64,000 nucleotides of DNA from CAZGMJ01 sp964526785 (GCA_964526785.1 CAZGMJ010000028.1:1-64000), one strand, 5' to 3'. Numbered from the stretch's first letter, positions 1-7,626 are shown. Notes: generated by a model from the sequence alone, not told the origin. Made by a program: numbers and translations.

Positions 1-33
1 GCGGCCAGGGGCCGCGATTGGGGTGTTTTTTTT
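1..33 (+). terminator. possible hairpin plus T-tract at the window edge
   Basis: Positions 1-6 and 10-15 form a perfect 6-bp GC stem with a 3-nt loop. An uninterrupted run of eight T lies at 26-33. The ten bases between stem and T-tract make this a poor intrinsic terminator, and the gene it would serve lies outside the window. Confidence 0.25.
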
Positions 34-60
34 GACAGGATTGACAAGATGAGCAAGATT
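34..60 (+). repeat. three degenerate 9-bp ACAGGATT-type tandem units
   Basis: Directly after the T-tract come three 9-mers: GACAGGATT, GACAAGATG and AGCAAGATT. Short T-rich tracts followed by ACAGGATT-like units occur between genes in many environmental bacteria; that comparison is from memory, not a search. A related string (TTACAGGATTGAC) recurs near 416-428. No function is known to me. Confidence 0.45.
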
Positions 61-448
61 GCGGAGGAGGTTATGCGGTGGAATGGGTCGGCCGGGTGTT
101 CGCTACAGCAGTCTCCTTTCGGTGCAAGCATCTCTCGGAGCCTGCCTTTGCGTCCACTGTGTTGCTGCGCACCACGGGATTGGCCGACCCGCCGGGACGC
201 GTCTATAGGTGCCAACTCGGTCGCTATAGTCGATTTACAGGATAAAGCAGACGCAGCGGCCCTGGGGAGGATGTGGGTACTTATTCGTTCCGCTCGACAT
301 GACAGCGGAGTGGATGTGGCGGTGGAAGTGTTTGTATTGGCGCGGTTTCGGATTATCTCTGGTAATGGGCGGTGCGTGGGGCTACAATGCGCGGCGATGA
401 TGGAACGGTTTCGGGTTACAGGATTGACGTTGGATAGAAGGGGCGGCA
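61..448. other. stretch without a convincing gene
   Basis: About 390 bases with no supportable coding region. The only long open frame (from 49) starts inside the 9-mer repeat, overlaps the next gene and encodes a sequence with no recognisable fold or periodicity. The promoter of the 449-3075 operon presumably lies here, but no clear -35/-10 pair was identified. Confidence 0.5.
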
Positions 449-910
449 ATGGCGCCACACGAGCCAAGCAAGACGCTTGAGGGCCGGATCGGACGGCTGC
501 TGGCCGGTCAGACGCTGGGTGTGCTGGCCACGAGCGACGGCGGGCAACCCTATACGAGTCTGGTTGGCATCGCGGCCTCCGAGGATTTGCGGCAGATCGT
601 CTTCGCGACGCCGCGGACGACGCGAAAGTCCGCCAATCTGCGGGCCGATGCGCGGGCGTCGATTCTCGTAGACAATCGGTCGAACGAGGTTGCCGATTTT
701 CGCGAGGCGATGGCGGTGACGATCATCGGGGCGGCCCGTATTCTCAGGAAGAATCGGCGCAGCAAATTATATCAATTGTATCTGGGGCGGCACGGGCACC
801 TGGCGGATTTCGTTGCGGCACCGACGACGGACCTGATTTGTCTGGAGGTGCACAGCATTTACGCGGTTGAGCGGTTTCAGCACGTTACCGAGCTGCATTT
901 TCGACGATGA
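449..910 (+). CDS. pyridoxamine 5'-phosphate oxidase-fold (PNPOx-like) protein
   Basis: A 153-residue protein of the split-barrel flavin/haem-binding superfamily. The N-terminal segment LGVLATSDGGQPYTSLV is the usual first strand pair of PNPOx-like proteins, followed by a TPRTTRKSANLR stretch (residues about 50-62) that in the family contacts flavin phosphate. The length fits the small single-domain members rather than true PdxH, so a general flavin- or haem-binding role is the safest call; the substrate is unknown. Its stop overlaps the start of the next gene (ATGA at 907-910), so the two are translationally coupled. Start ATG 449 is preceded by AGAAGGGGC, a usable ribosome site. Confidence 0.8.
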   Translation: MAPHEPSKTLEGRIGRLLAGQTLGVLATSDGGQPYTSLVGIAASEDLRQIVFATPRTTRKSANLRADARASILVDNRSNEVADFREAMAVTIIGAARILRKNRRSKLYQLYLGRHGHLADFVAAPTTDLICLEVHSIYAVERFQHVTELHFRR

Positions 911-3075
911 AACTGACCTACGAGTTTTCAGAGATTCAGCCGGCCGATCGAGCGGCCGTAGGCGGCAAGGCCTTTGTGGTGGCCGAGCTGTATCGCCGGG
1001 GTTATGCGGTGCCGCTGGGGGTGTGTATCTCCACGGAGGCATACGAGCGGTTTGTGAACGAGACGGGTCTGCGCGGGCATATTCAGATGGAGTATGGTCG
1101 CAAGGCTATCGAGAAGATGCGTTGGGAGGAGATGTGGGATGTGGCGCTGCGGATCCAGCATAAATTCCTGCGGACCGAGATGCCGGGAGATCTGGCGGGG
1201 GAAGTTGTGCCGGCGATTCGGCGGGCGTTGTCGGGCAGGGCGGTGGCGGTGCGGTCATCGGCGCCGGCAGAAGACGGCGAGCGGGCTTCGTTTGCGGGGC
1301 TGCACGCGTCGTACGTGAACATCCGCGGCGTCGAGAGTATTTTGAAGCATATCCGACTCGTGTGGGCGTCGTTGTGGTCGCATGCGGCGATTCTGTATCG
1401 CAGGGAGATCGGGCTCGATATCGCGTCGAGTTCGATGGCGGTGCTCGTTCAGCAGGTGGTGGCGGGGGACGTTTCGGGCGTTGTGTTCACGCAGTCGCCG
1501 CAGCATCACAGCCAGGGGCTGGTGGAGGCGGTTTACGGATTGAATCAGGGGCTCGTGGACGGGGCGGTCGAGCCGGACCGGTGGGTGACGTCGCGAAGTT
1601 CGGGTCGCGTGCTGCAGCATCATGCGGCGGCGCGGAAGATATGCATTGCGGCGTCGAGTACGGGGACGCGCGAGGTCAGTCTGTCGGGCGGGCAGGCGGC
1701 CGAGGCGCCTCTGGACGAGCAGGGGGTGCTGCGGGTGTGGAAGCAGGCGAGGCAGTGCGAGGACATATTCGAACGGCCGCAGGATGTGGAATGGACGGTG
1801 CGGGACGAGCAGCTTTATCTGCTGCAGTCGCGGCCGGTGACAACAAGGGCCGCATCCGATCCCAAAGACAAGCGGTCGTGGTATATGAGTTTGACGCGAA
1901 GTCTGCCGGAGTTGCGGCGTTTGAAGGAGCAGATAGCGGGCCGGCTGCTGCCTGAGATGGAGCGGTACGGCGAGCGGCTGGCGGGGATATCGCCGGGCGA
2001 CTTGACGGATGAGAAATTGGCAGCGGAGATCGGTAAACGGCAGCGGGCGTTCGACAAATTCCGGCAGGCGTATTGGAAGCTGTGTATTCCGTTTGCGCAT
2101 GCGGTGCGGCTTTTCGGCGAGGTGTATAATCGGATGTGCGCGCCCGGCGAGCCGTATGAGTTTACGCAACTGCTTGCGAGTACACCGATGGTGAGCATTC
2201 GGCGCAACAGGCGACTAACGGCGATGGCTCGTTTTCTGGAGAAACACCCGGATGTGGGACGACGGCTCGAGCGGGATGCCGGTGCGAAGACGGGTGCTTT
2301 CGATGAGAAGATCGCGGAGTTTCTGGCTGATTTCGAGAACGTTGCATGGGGGATCAGTCGAGGCGATGAGGATCGGCGGAGGCTCGTTCGACTGGTCGTG
2401 GCCATGTCGCACGGTCGTCGCGAGGCTTCGAAGGCAGGCGGAAAGGAGGGGTTGCGGGAGCAATTTATTTCGGCGTTTCCGAGAGCACAGCAGAGCGAGG
2501 CAAAGGAGCTATTGGAACTGGCCCGCGTGAGTTATCAGTTGCGAGACGACGATAACATCTATCTGGGCAGGATTGAGAGCGAGTTGCAACGTGCGTTGGC
2601 CGAATCGCGGAGGCGGATCGGCAAGCGGCTGCCGGGGGGCAGGGACTTTATGAACACCGAAGAGGCTATCCTGGCACTGAAGGATCCGGCGTATCAGCCC
2701 CGTTCGGAGACTGCGGGGCGAGCGTCGAGGAAGTATCGCGTGCGGCCGCGGCAACTGATCGGCCAGGCGGCGGGGCAGGGCATTGCGACGGGGACGGCCC
2801 GGGTTGTTTCGGGGCGGGAGGACATCTTCGATTTCGAGCAGGGGGAGGTGCTGGTTTGCGATGCCATCGATCCGAATATGACGTTCGTGGTACCTCTGGC
2901 GTGCGCGATTGTGGAGCGTCGAGGCGGGATGCTGATTCACGGGGCCATCATCGCCCGGGAGTACGGGCTGCCGTGCGTGACGGGCATACCGGACGCGGCC
3001 CAGCTTATTCAAACGGGGATGACGGTGACGGTGGACGGGTATCTTGGCATTGTGACGGTCGCTTCGGACGATTAG
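907..3075 (+). CDS. PEP synthase/rifampin phosphotransferase-like ATP-dependent dikinase
   Basis: 722 residues in three parts. Residues 1-320 form a PPDK-type ATP-grasp domain (GGKAFVVAELYRRGY near the N terminus, AVRSSAPAEDGERASFAGLH, VLVQQVV, and LLQSRPVT at its end). Residues about 330-640 form a helical middle region. A swivelling phosphohistidine domain follows at about 640-722. The catalytic histidine is His678 in LIHGAIIARE. The C-terminal PEP/pyruvate TIM barrel of true PEP synthase (about 790 residues) is missing. The order ATP domain, unique middle, His domain is that of rifampin phosphotransferase and of uncharacterised PEP-utiliser proteins, so the small-molecule acceptor is unknown. 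It is coupled to the PNPOx gene by a 4-nt overlap. Confidence 0.85.
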   Translation: MKLTYEFSEIQPADRAAVGGKAFVVAELYRRGYAVPLGVCISTEAYERFVNETGLRGHIQMEYGRKAIEKMRWEEMWDVALRIQHKFLRTEMPGDLAGEVVPAIRRALSGRAVAVRSSAPAEDGERASFAGLHASYVNIRGVESILKHIRLVWASLWSHAAILYRREIGLDIASSSMAVLVQQVVAGDVSGVVFTQSPQHHSQGLVEAVYGLNQGLVDGAVEPDRWVTSRSSGRVLQHHAAARKICIAASSTGTREVSLSGGQAAEAPLDEQGVLRVWKQARQCEDIFERPQDVEWTVRDEQLYLLQSRPVTTRAASDPKDKRSWYMSLTRSLPELRRLKEQIAGRLLPEMERYGERLAGISPGDLTDEKLAAEIGKRQRAFDKFRQAYWKLCIPFAHAVRLFGEVYNRMCAPGEPYEFTQLLASTPMVSIRRNRRLTAMARFLEKHPDVGRRLERDAGAKTGAFDEKIAEFLADFENVAWGISRGDEDRRRLVRLVVAMSHGRREASKAGGKEGLREQFISAFPRAQQSEAKELLELARVSYQLRDDDNIYLGRIESELQRALAESRRRIGKRLPGGRDFMNTEEAILALKDPAYQPRSETAGRASRKYRVRPRQLIGQAAGQGIATGTARVVSGREDIFDFEQGEVLVCDAIDPNMTFVVPLACAIVERRGGMLIHGAIIAREYGLPCVTGIPDAAQLIQTGMTVTVDGYLGIVTVASDD

Positions 3076-3090
3076 CGAGACGGCGGAGCG

Positions 3091-3843
3091 TTATTGCCTC
3101 TGGCAGCCGGGGCAGTAATAGGTTGTGCGTTTCCGGGGGCCTTGGATGATTCTCAGGATCCTCCTGCCACAGGCAGGGCAGCTCGAGCCGGCGTTGCGAT
3201 ACACGCGGTGCGTCCAGCGGCCACCCATGCGATAGCTTTCCCACATGACTTTGTGGACGGCCTCGGCAAGCCGACGGAGGTGTTTTGCGCCAAGATTAGC
3301 TGTGGGGATGTCGGGGTGGACGCCGGCGAGGAACATTGCTTCGCTCTTAGCGACATTGCCGACGCCGCTGATTACGGACTGGTCGAGCAGCGCCTGGCCG
3401 ACCGGCAGTTCGGAATCCGCCAGCGCGCGGGCGATACGGGCGGCGTCGCAGGACGGGTCCATGACGTCGAGGCCGAGGGAATCGAGTTGTCGAGCGACGG
3501 TTTCGGCGTCCAGGGGGCGAAGCATCTGGCCGCTGTAGTTGCACATGCTGACGTTGCCGGTCTCCAGGGCCAGCCACATCGGCTCGGCAAGCAGCAGGAG
3601 CGGGCCGCTCAGCTTTCGCCACTTGCCGCGCATGAGCAGATGATTGTGGAGGAAGAGGCCCGACTCGAACTCAATGAAGATGTGTTTGCCTTTGCAGAAG
3701 ATACGGCGGACCATTCGGCCTGAGAGTTCGGCGGCCGGGCGCTCCAGGTTCGGGCGGGACGTCAGACAGCGGCTTATCCTGCGGCCCTGCAGGGCTCTTT
3801 GCAGGCGTTCGGTAACGAGTTTGACTTGCGGTCCTTCTGACAT
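3091..3843 (-). CDS. Fpg/Nei family DNA glycosylase
   Basis: 250 residues from the ATG at 3843; this start is chosen because it places the family N terminus (M-x-EGP) at the front. The H2TH region QSVISGVGNVAKSE and the C-terminal zinc finger CPACG...CPGC (last 30 residues) are intact, and GKHIFIEF supplies the conserved beta-hairpin lysine. The protein should excise oxidised bases with AP-lyase activity. The residue after Met is Ser, not the catalytic Pro of standard Fpg/Nei, while Glu3 is kept. It lies 41 bp downstream of mutY on the same strand, so the pair forms an oxidised-guanine repair unit. The ends are secure; substrate class (Fpg versus Nei) is not. Confidence 0.85.
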   Translation of the reverse strand: MSEGPQVKLVTERLQRALQGRRISRCLTSRPNLERPAAELSGRMVRRIFCKGKHIFIEFESGLFLHNHLLMRGKWRKLSGPLLLLAEPMWLALETGNVSMCNYSGQMLRPLDAETVARQLDSLGLDVMDPSCDAARIARALADSELPVGQALLDQSVISGVGNVAKSEAMFLAGVHPDIPTANLGAKHLRRLAEAVHKVMWESYRMGGRWTHRVYRNAGSSCPACGRRILRIIQGPRKRTTYYCPGCQRQ

Positions 3844-3884
3844 TGCGGTTCGGGGCCGGGTGGTATCCAATCGACGGGGCTGTC

Positions 3885-5096
3885 TTACGATTCAAGGTCT
3901 TCGATGCCGGCGTCTTTCCAAATGGCGATGACTTTTCTCGTGGCGGTTGGGAAGGCGTATCGCCCGAGGTTCTTCGGAAGCACCCATTTGCACGCGGTGC
4001 ACGTCTTTGGCTGCGGGCGGCCCGAGGGGAGCGCACAAAAGAACGCGTGGAGTCGGATAGAGAAGTGCGTATAGGCGTGGTTCACGACGGCGATACGGCG
4101 TTTGATCTCCACGTCGATCTCCATTTCTTCGCGCAGCTCGCGCTGGAGGGCCTGGCGGAGCGTTTCGCCTCGTTCCTGCTTGCCGCCGGGGAATTCCCAC
4201 AGGCCGCCGAGCAGTCCGCCCGGCGGGCGTCTGTCGATCAGTATTTTGCCGCGGCGGTGTATGATCCCGACGACGACGGTTCTTCTGATAGTTTTGCGCG
4301 TGGGGCTCGTCTTTGGCAGCGTGTCCTGGAGGCCGGCGCGTCCGGCGCGGCACAGCGATGACAGGCAGCAGTCGCGGCAGAGGGGGGATCGGGCCCGACA
4401 GATCAGCGCGCCGAGTTCCATGAGCGCCTGATTGAACCGGCCGGGGCTGGTCCGGGGGACCAGGTCGGATGCGATAGCCCAGAGTTGCTTTCGCGTTTGC
4501 GTTGTCTTCGGATCGGTCTCAATCCGGTAGAGGCGGCACAGAACTCGAGCGACGTTCGTATCGACGATAGGTTCGGCGGCGCCGAAGGCGATGCTGGAGA
4601 TTGCTCCGGCGGTGTAGGGACCGATGCCCGGGAGTTGGAGGAGCGTTTTGCGTTCGGGTGGCAGGCGGCCGTCGAAGTTCGAGACGATCAGTTTTGCGGC
4701 CTTGCGCATGTTCAGCGCGCGGGAGTAGTAGCCGAGACCTTCCCAGTGCTTGAGGACGGTGTCGGGGCGTGCGGCCGCGAGCTTGTGTACGGTGGGGAAG
4801 CGCGTTAGAAAGCGCTCGTAATAGGGCGTGGCGGTCTCGATCCGGGTTTGCTGCAGCATGATTTCCGAGACCCAGATCGCGTACGGATCGTTGGTGTTTC
4901 GCCACGGCAGATCGCGTGCGCTTTGCCGGTACCAGCGGATGAGGGCACTTTGGAGTTTTCGCTTTTCGTTCGTCGGCACTGTATTATTCTTCGAGCTTGT
5001 CTGCGGCGGCCGCGTCCGTGAGTCGCGGATGCGGCTCGACTCACAGAGGTTCATACAACGGGTCTTCGGTCCCGATCCTGAAATGCTGTCAACCAC
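3885..5096 (-). CDS. mutY: A/G-specific adenine DNA glycosylase MutY
   Basis: Removes adenine mispaired with 8-oxoguanine. Visible features in order: the SEIMLQQTR helix with the catalytic Glu; the helix-hairpin-helix LPGIGPYTAGAI; the catalytic Asp in PIVDTNVARV; a 4Fe-4S loop with spacing C-x6-C-x2-C-x5-C (CRARSPLCRDCCLSSLC); and a C-terminal Nudix-like domain (GGKQERGETLRQALQRELRE) that reads 8-oxoG. The Nudix box lacks the last Gly, as expected for a recognition rather than hydrolase domain. The long open frame starts at 5096, but its first ~39 residues look non-native; a GTG at 4979 (VPTNEKRKLQSAL) gives a normal 366-residue protein and is my preferred start. fpg follows 41 bp downstream. 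Confidence 0.9.
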   Translation of the reverse strand: MVDSISGSGPKTRCMNLCESSRIRDSRTRPPQTSSKNNTVPTNEKRKLQSALIRWYRQSARDLPWRNTNDPYAIWVSEIMLQQTRIETATPYYERFLTRFPTVHKLAAARPDTVLKHWEGLGYYSRALNMRKAAKLIVSNFDGRLPPERKTLLQLPGIGPYTAGAISSIAFGAAEPIVDTNVARVLCRLYRIETDPKTTQTRKQLWAIASDLVPRTSPGRFNQALMELGALICRARSPLCRDCCLSSLCRAGRAGLQDTLPKTSPTRKTIRRTVVVGIIHRRGKILIDRRPPGGLLGGLWEFPGGKQERGETLRQALQRELREEMEIDVEIKRRIAVVNHAYTHFSIRLHAFFCALPSGRPQPKTCTACKWVLPKNLGRYAFPTATRKVIAIWKDAGIEDLES

Positions 5097-5251
5097 CCCG
5101 AACGCACATAGTCAGGTGCGCTATCCGATATTGATGCTGTGTACGATATGCGGCGGTGCGGGTTCTGTCAATGCTGTGCGAAAAAGCACGCCGGGCGTGT
5201 ACGGGCGACATTCCGTGTTTGCCCTTCGCCAGGTGATGCAGATGTCTGGGC

Positions 5252-5389
5252 GGCTGCCGCAGAATCATGCGACAAATTTCCTTGCACCGCGTACGTCTCG
5301 CTGATAGCATAAGAGTATCAGCGAGCAGCAATGTGATACGATCGGGCGGACGCGCGAGCGGCACCGTCCTGATTTGTGGCGATGGCAAG
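5252..5389. repeat. 138-bp direct repeat, copy 1
   Basis: Matches 6003-6140 over its full length with no gaps and 6 mismatches (about 96% identity). It lies just before the AT-rich two-gene cassette. It contains a promoter-like pair and a 10-bp palindrome (5297-5325) whose arms are identical in the two copies while the loop differs. Copy 1 ends at GATGGCAAG, exactly where copy 2 runs into the AAGGAG ribosome site of the 6153 gene, so copy 1 has lost that site. Confidence 0.9.
5282..5310 (+). promoter_or_regulatory. promoter-like pair overlapped by a palindrome, repeat copy 1
   Basis: TTGCAC at 5282-5287 and TAGCAT at 5305-5310 are 17 bp apart, a reasonable housekeeping-type -35/-10 arrangement. 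The palindrome CTCGCTGATA/TATCAGCGAG (5297-5306 and 5316-5325) overlaps the -10, as an operator would. Inferred from sequence only. Confidence 0.4.
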
Positions 5390-5462
5390 AACAATATAAG
5401 TAGATTAAATCAAGTAAAGCAGAAGTCATTATTAAAACATAAAGTTTCGAGATCCGAATTAT

Positions 5463-5687
5463 ATGTTTTGGCTCAAAACCACATTCGTATTGCTAGGATT
5501 TGCGGTTATGATTCTGGCTTATGTTGGGATTCGAAAAACAAGACCTTGTTTGTGGGAATCATTTGAAGCAAAAGGAATACCGCAAGCACAAGTCAAACGG
5601 ATACTCAAAATATGCCAGATAGTATTCGTTGTAACGACAATAACCACTGCGACATTATTTTCGCTGTTTTTTGTTATTCAATATTGA
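5463..5687 (+). CDS. small two-helix membrane protein, AT-rich, unknown function
   Basis: 74 residues with two predicted membrane segments: an N-terminal FVLLGFAVMILAYVGI stretch (residues about 8-24) and a C-terminal IVFVVTTITTATLFSLFF stretch (about 53-71), separated by a short basic loop. I do not recognise the family. Base composition is clearly more AT-rich than the flanks. It is followed after 12 bp by a second membrane protein of the same size and topology, and the pair sits between the two copies of the 138-bp repeat. The ribosome site is weak; the repeat copy upstream probably supplies the promoter. Confidence 0.65.
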   Translation: MFWLKTTFVLLGFAVMILAYVGIRKTRPCLWESFEAKGIPQAQVKRILKICQIVFVVTTITTATLFSLFFVIQY

Positions 5688-5699
5688 GGGTAATAGTTC

Positions 5700-5918
5700 A
5701 TGTCCAGATGGAGAATATTGGAGATGATCTCCAATATCGTGGTTTTGACATCAGTTCTTTTTGTCTACATCGCAACAAAACCAAACCGTAACTGGATTTT
5801 CAACTGCCAAAATGAAAATGAAGAGAAAAATAGACAATTTGTTCGGAAGTTTAGTTTTATAGGTCTGATATTAGCAGTATGTTGGTTGTTAATGATTCTT
5901 TTGTGGTGGGAAGAGTGA
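5700..5918 (+). CDS. small two-helix membrane protein, AT-rich, unknown function
   Basis: 72 residues with membrane segments near residues 9-25 (ISNIVVLTSVLFVYIA) and 50-68 (FSFIGLILAVCWLLMILLW), joined by a polar loop rich in Asn, Glu and Lys. Start ATG 5700 has GAGGGT about 9 bp upstream. It follows the 5463 gene by 12 bp and shares its AT bias and topology, though I see no clear sequence identity between the two. Function unknown; a role as partner or immunity component for the neighbouring RHS modules is only a guess from location. Confidence 0.65.
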   Translation: MSRWRILEMISNIVVLTSVLFVYIATKPNRNWIFNCQNENEEKNRQFVRKFSFIGLILAVCWLLMILLWWEE

Positions 5919-6002
5919 ATGTTTGAATAATCGCAAGTATCTGAGCCAAGCTGACGTATCCCGACAGCAGCTACATTACATATGAGTACGATGAGCTTAG
6001 CA

Positions 6003-6140
6003 GGCTGCCGCAGAATCATGCGACAAATTTCCTTGCACCGCGTACGTCTCGCTGATACCATAAGGCTATCAGCGAGCAGCAATGTGATATGATCGGGCGG
6101 ATGCGCGTGCGGCACCGTCCTGATTTGTGGCGATGGCAAG
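6003..6140. repeat. 138-bp direct repeat, copy 2
   Basis: Second copy of 5252-5389, 751 bp downstream. It ends inside the AAGGAG ribosome-binding site (6138-6143) of the 6153 gene, so this copy is the natural leader of that gene and copy 1 is probably the duplicate. Confidence 0.9.
6033..6061 (+). promoter_or_regulatory. promoter-like pair overlapped by a palindrome, repeat copy 2
   Basis: TTGCAC at 6033-6038 and TACCAT at 6056-6061, 17 bp apart; palindrome arms at 6048-6057 and 6067-6076. The arms are unchanged from copy 1 although the 9-nt loop carries three substitutions, which fits selection on the palindrome. It would drive the secreted-protein gene at 6153. Confidence 0.4.
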
Positions 6141-6152
6141 GAGCGAAAGATC

Positions 6153-6825
6153 ATGACACGCCGAAATATCGTTCTCCTGCTGGTAATGTTCCTTTTTCCT
6201 GACAATACTGCTTGTCCAGGCACTGCCTTCGGCGCAATTGTCCGCCGGCGATGCGCCCTCCGCGGCTGTCCGCAGCTCAACACCGCCCACACGCGGCCTG
6301 CTCGCTAAACGAACACCGTCGAAAGCAGAAAGACATATCTTGTCTTCTATCCGGCATGCGTTACAGGCTGACGAAGAACAATGGAGAACGCTCAAGCCAA
6401 CACTGCGCCACGTGCAGCTTCTTCGCAGGCAAGCCAGCGTCGGCACGTATCTGACGTTAAACCGTTCGAGCAGCGACGACCCTAAATCCCACGAGACAAG
6501 GGCATCGGCCGGAACGAGACATCGTCCTGGCCGCGCACCGCGGTTTGAGGTAGACGAGCGTCAGCAGGAGAAGAACTGGACGTGGCGCAAGCGCTGGGAC
6601 GAAGTGCCAATTACCGAGCGTACGGAGGGAGAGAAGCTGATCGACCGCATCATCTTCCTGCTCGAACGAGAAAACGTGCCCCCGCATCTATTCCAAAGAC
6701 AGATGAAGGCCCTGCGGCAATACAGGCAGCAGCAGCGCAGAGAATTGGATAACGCCATGGACGGTGTGCTTGAGCACCTGACTATGCGGCAGAAAGCAGC
6801 TCTGGTCCTAATGGCATGGCTGTAG
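6153..6825 (+). CDS. secreted Spy/CpxP-like helical protein, frameshifted in the signal peptide
   Basis: ATG 6153 has AAGGAG 9 bp upstream and encodes MTRRNIVLLLVMF, the front of a signal peptide. The rest of the hydrophobic core and the cleavage region (LTILLVQALPSAQ) continue one base out of phase, in the frame that then stays open to 6825. Deleting one T from the run TTTTT at 6193-6197 restores a perfect signal peptide. The mature part (about 195 residues) is helical and charged, with a helix motif ADEEQWRTLKP and an LTMRQ (LTxxQ-type) stretch near the end, reminiscent of the periplasmic Spy/CpxP group. It is paralogous to the next gene. Either the gene is broken, the assembly has one extra T, or a slippery run is used. 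Confidence 0.6.
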
Positions 6826-6876
6826 GTGTAGCAGAATTGGCGGCCTGACTTTATGCTATTTATGAACGAGGTTATG

Positions 6877-7509
6877 ATGAAAGGCCGAGGATCTGTACTG
6901 TTCTCAATCATAATGGTGTTATTGGTGATCGGATTCACGGGACCCACACGGTCCCAGATGCCGAAGGGAGGCCCTCCAACCAAACCCGGAATGACAGCCG
7001 AAGAGATGATTGCTGCGATCGAAGCATGGCAGGATGCGGAAACGCGCAGGAGTCGTGATCTTCTGCGAGAAGAACTCATGGTTGGAGCTCAGCGGGTCGT
7101 TCGGGTGGATGATCGCCAGTGGAGTCATATACGCCCGTTAATTGATGAGATACTCGAAATGCTTCGCCGAAGTGTACATCCTGATTGTCAGCCGTGGTAT
7201 TCCCCGGAAGACAAGCAGTTGTGGTGCACACTCTTGGAAACTCGCGATCCAGCGAAGTTTCGCATTCAACATCACAATGCCAAGACTCCTGATCAAATGA
7301 CAGAGGCGGAAAAGGCTGTCGAGCAACTCTTGACATTGGTTGTCGATGAAAACGCCACCGATGCACAGCTCAAACGGGGAATCGAAGCTGTTCAACGCGC
7401 CCGCAGCGACGCGGTCGAACAGGTGCGACAAAAGCAGGAGGAGCTTATGGACTTACTTAGACATCCGCGCCAGGAAGCGTTCTTTCTGATTATCAACATT
7501 CTCGACTAA
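6877..7509 (+). CDS. secreted Spy/CpxP-like helical protein, paralogue of the 6153 gene
   Basis: Open frame begins at 6853; ATG 6877 is preferred because GAGG lies just upstream and it gives a clean signal peptide (VLFSIIMVLLVIGFTG ... PTRSQ). The 210-residue product shares with its upstream neighbour the pattern DxxQWxxIRPL near the middle, a TEAEK/TEGEK segment, and a C-terminal helix with a conserved Gln before a hydrophobic end. Mostly alpha-helical, no catalytic motif visible. The two genes are 51 bp apart and look like a tandem duplication. Function unknown; periplasmic chaperone-like or stress sensing is a weak inference from shape. Confidence 0.7.
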   Translation: MKGRGSVLFSIIMVLLVIGFTGPTRSQMPKGGPPTKPGMTAEEMIAAIEAWQDAETRRSRDLLREELMVGAQRVVRVDDRQWSHIRPLIDEILEMLRRSVHPDCQPWYSPEDKQLWCTLLETRDPAKFRIQHHNAKTPDQMTEAEKAVEQLLTLVVDENATDAQLKRGIEAVQRARSDAVEQVRQKQEELMDLLRHPRQEAFFLIINILD

Positions 7510-7626
7510 AACGCGCACTATCAGAGCGGCCTTCGGTATTACCTATGAAATCCATATTCAGGCGTTCTGACATTCGATATAGCCCAGCCCTTGTCTGGCG
7601 GATGACAGCGCGTAGAATGAGGCTGG

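Noticed and set aside
49..480. 143-codon plus-strand open frame
   Set aside because: Starts inside the 9-mer repeat, lacks a ribosome site, overlaps the PNPOx gene and has no protein-like pattern.
5252..6140. Insertion sequence or integron-like unit
   Set aside because: The 138-bp repeats are direct, not inverted, and no transposase or integrase is present; kept as a repeat-flanked cassette instead.
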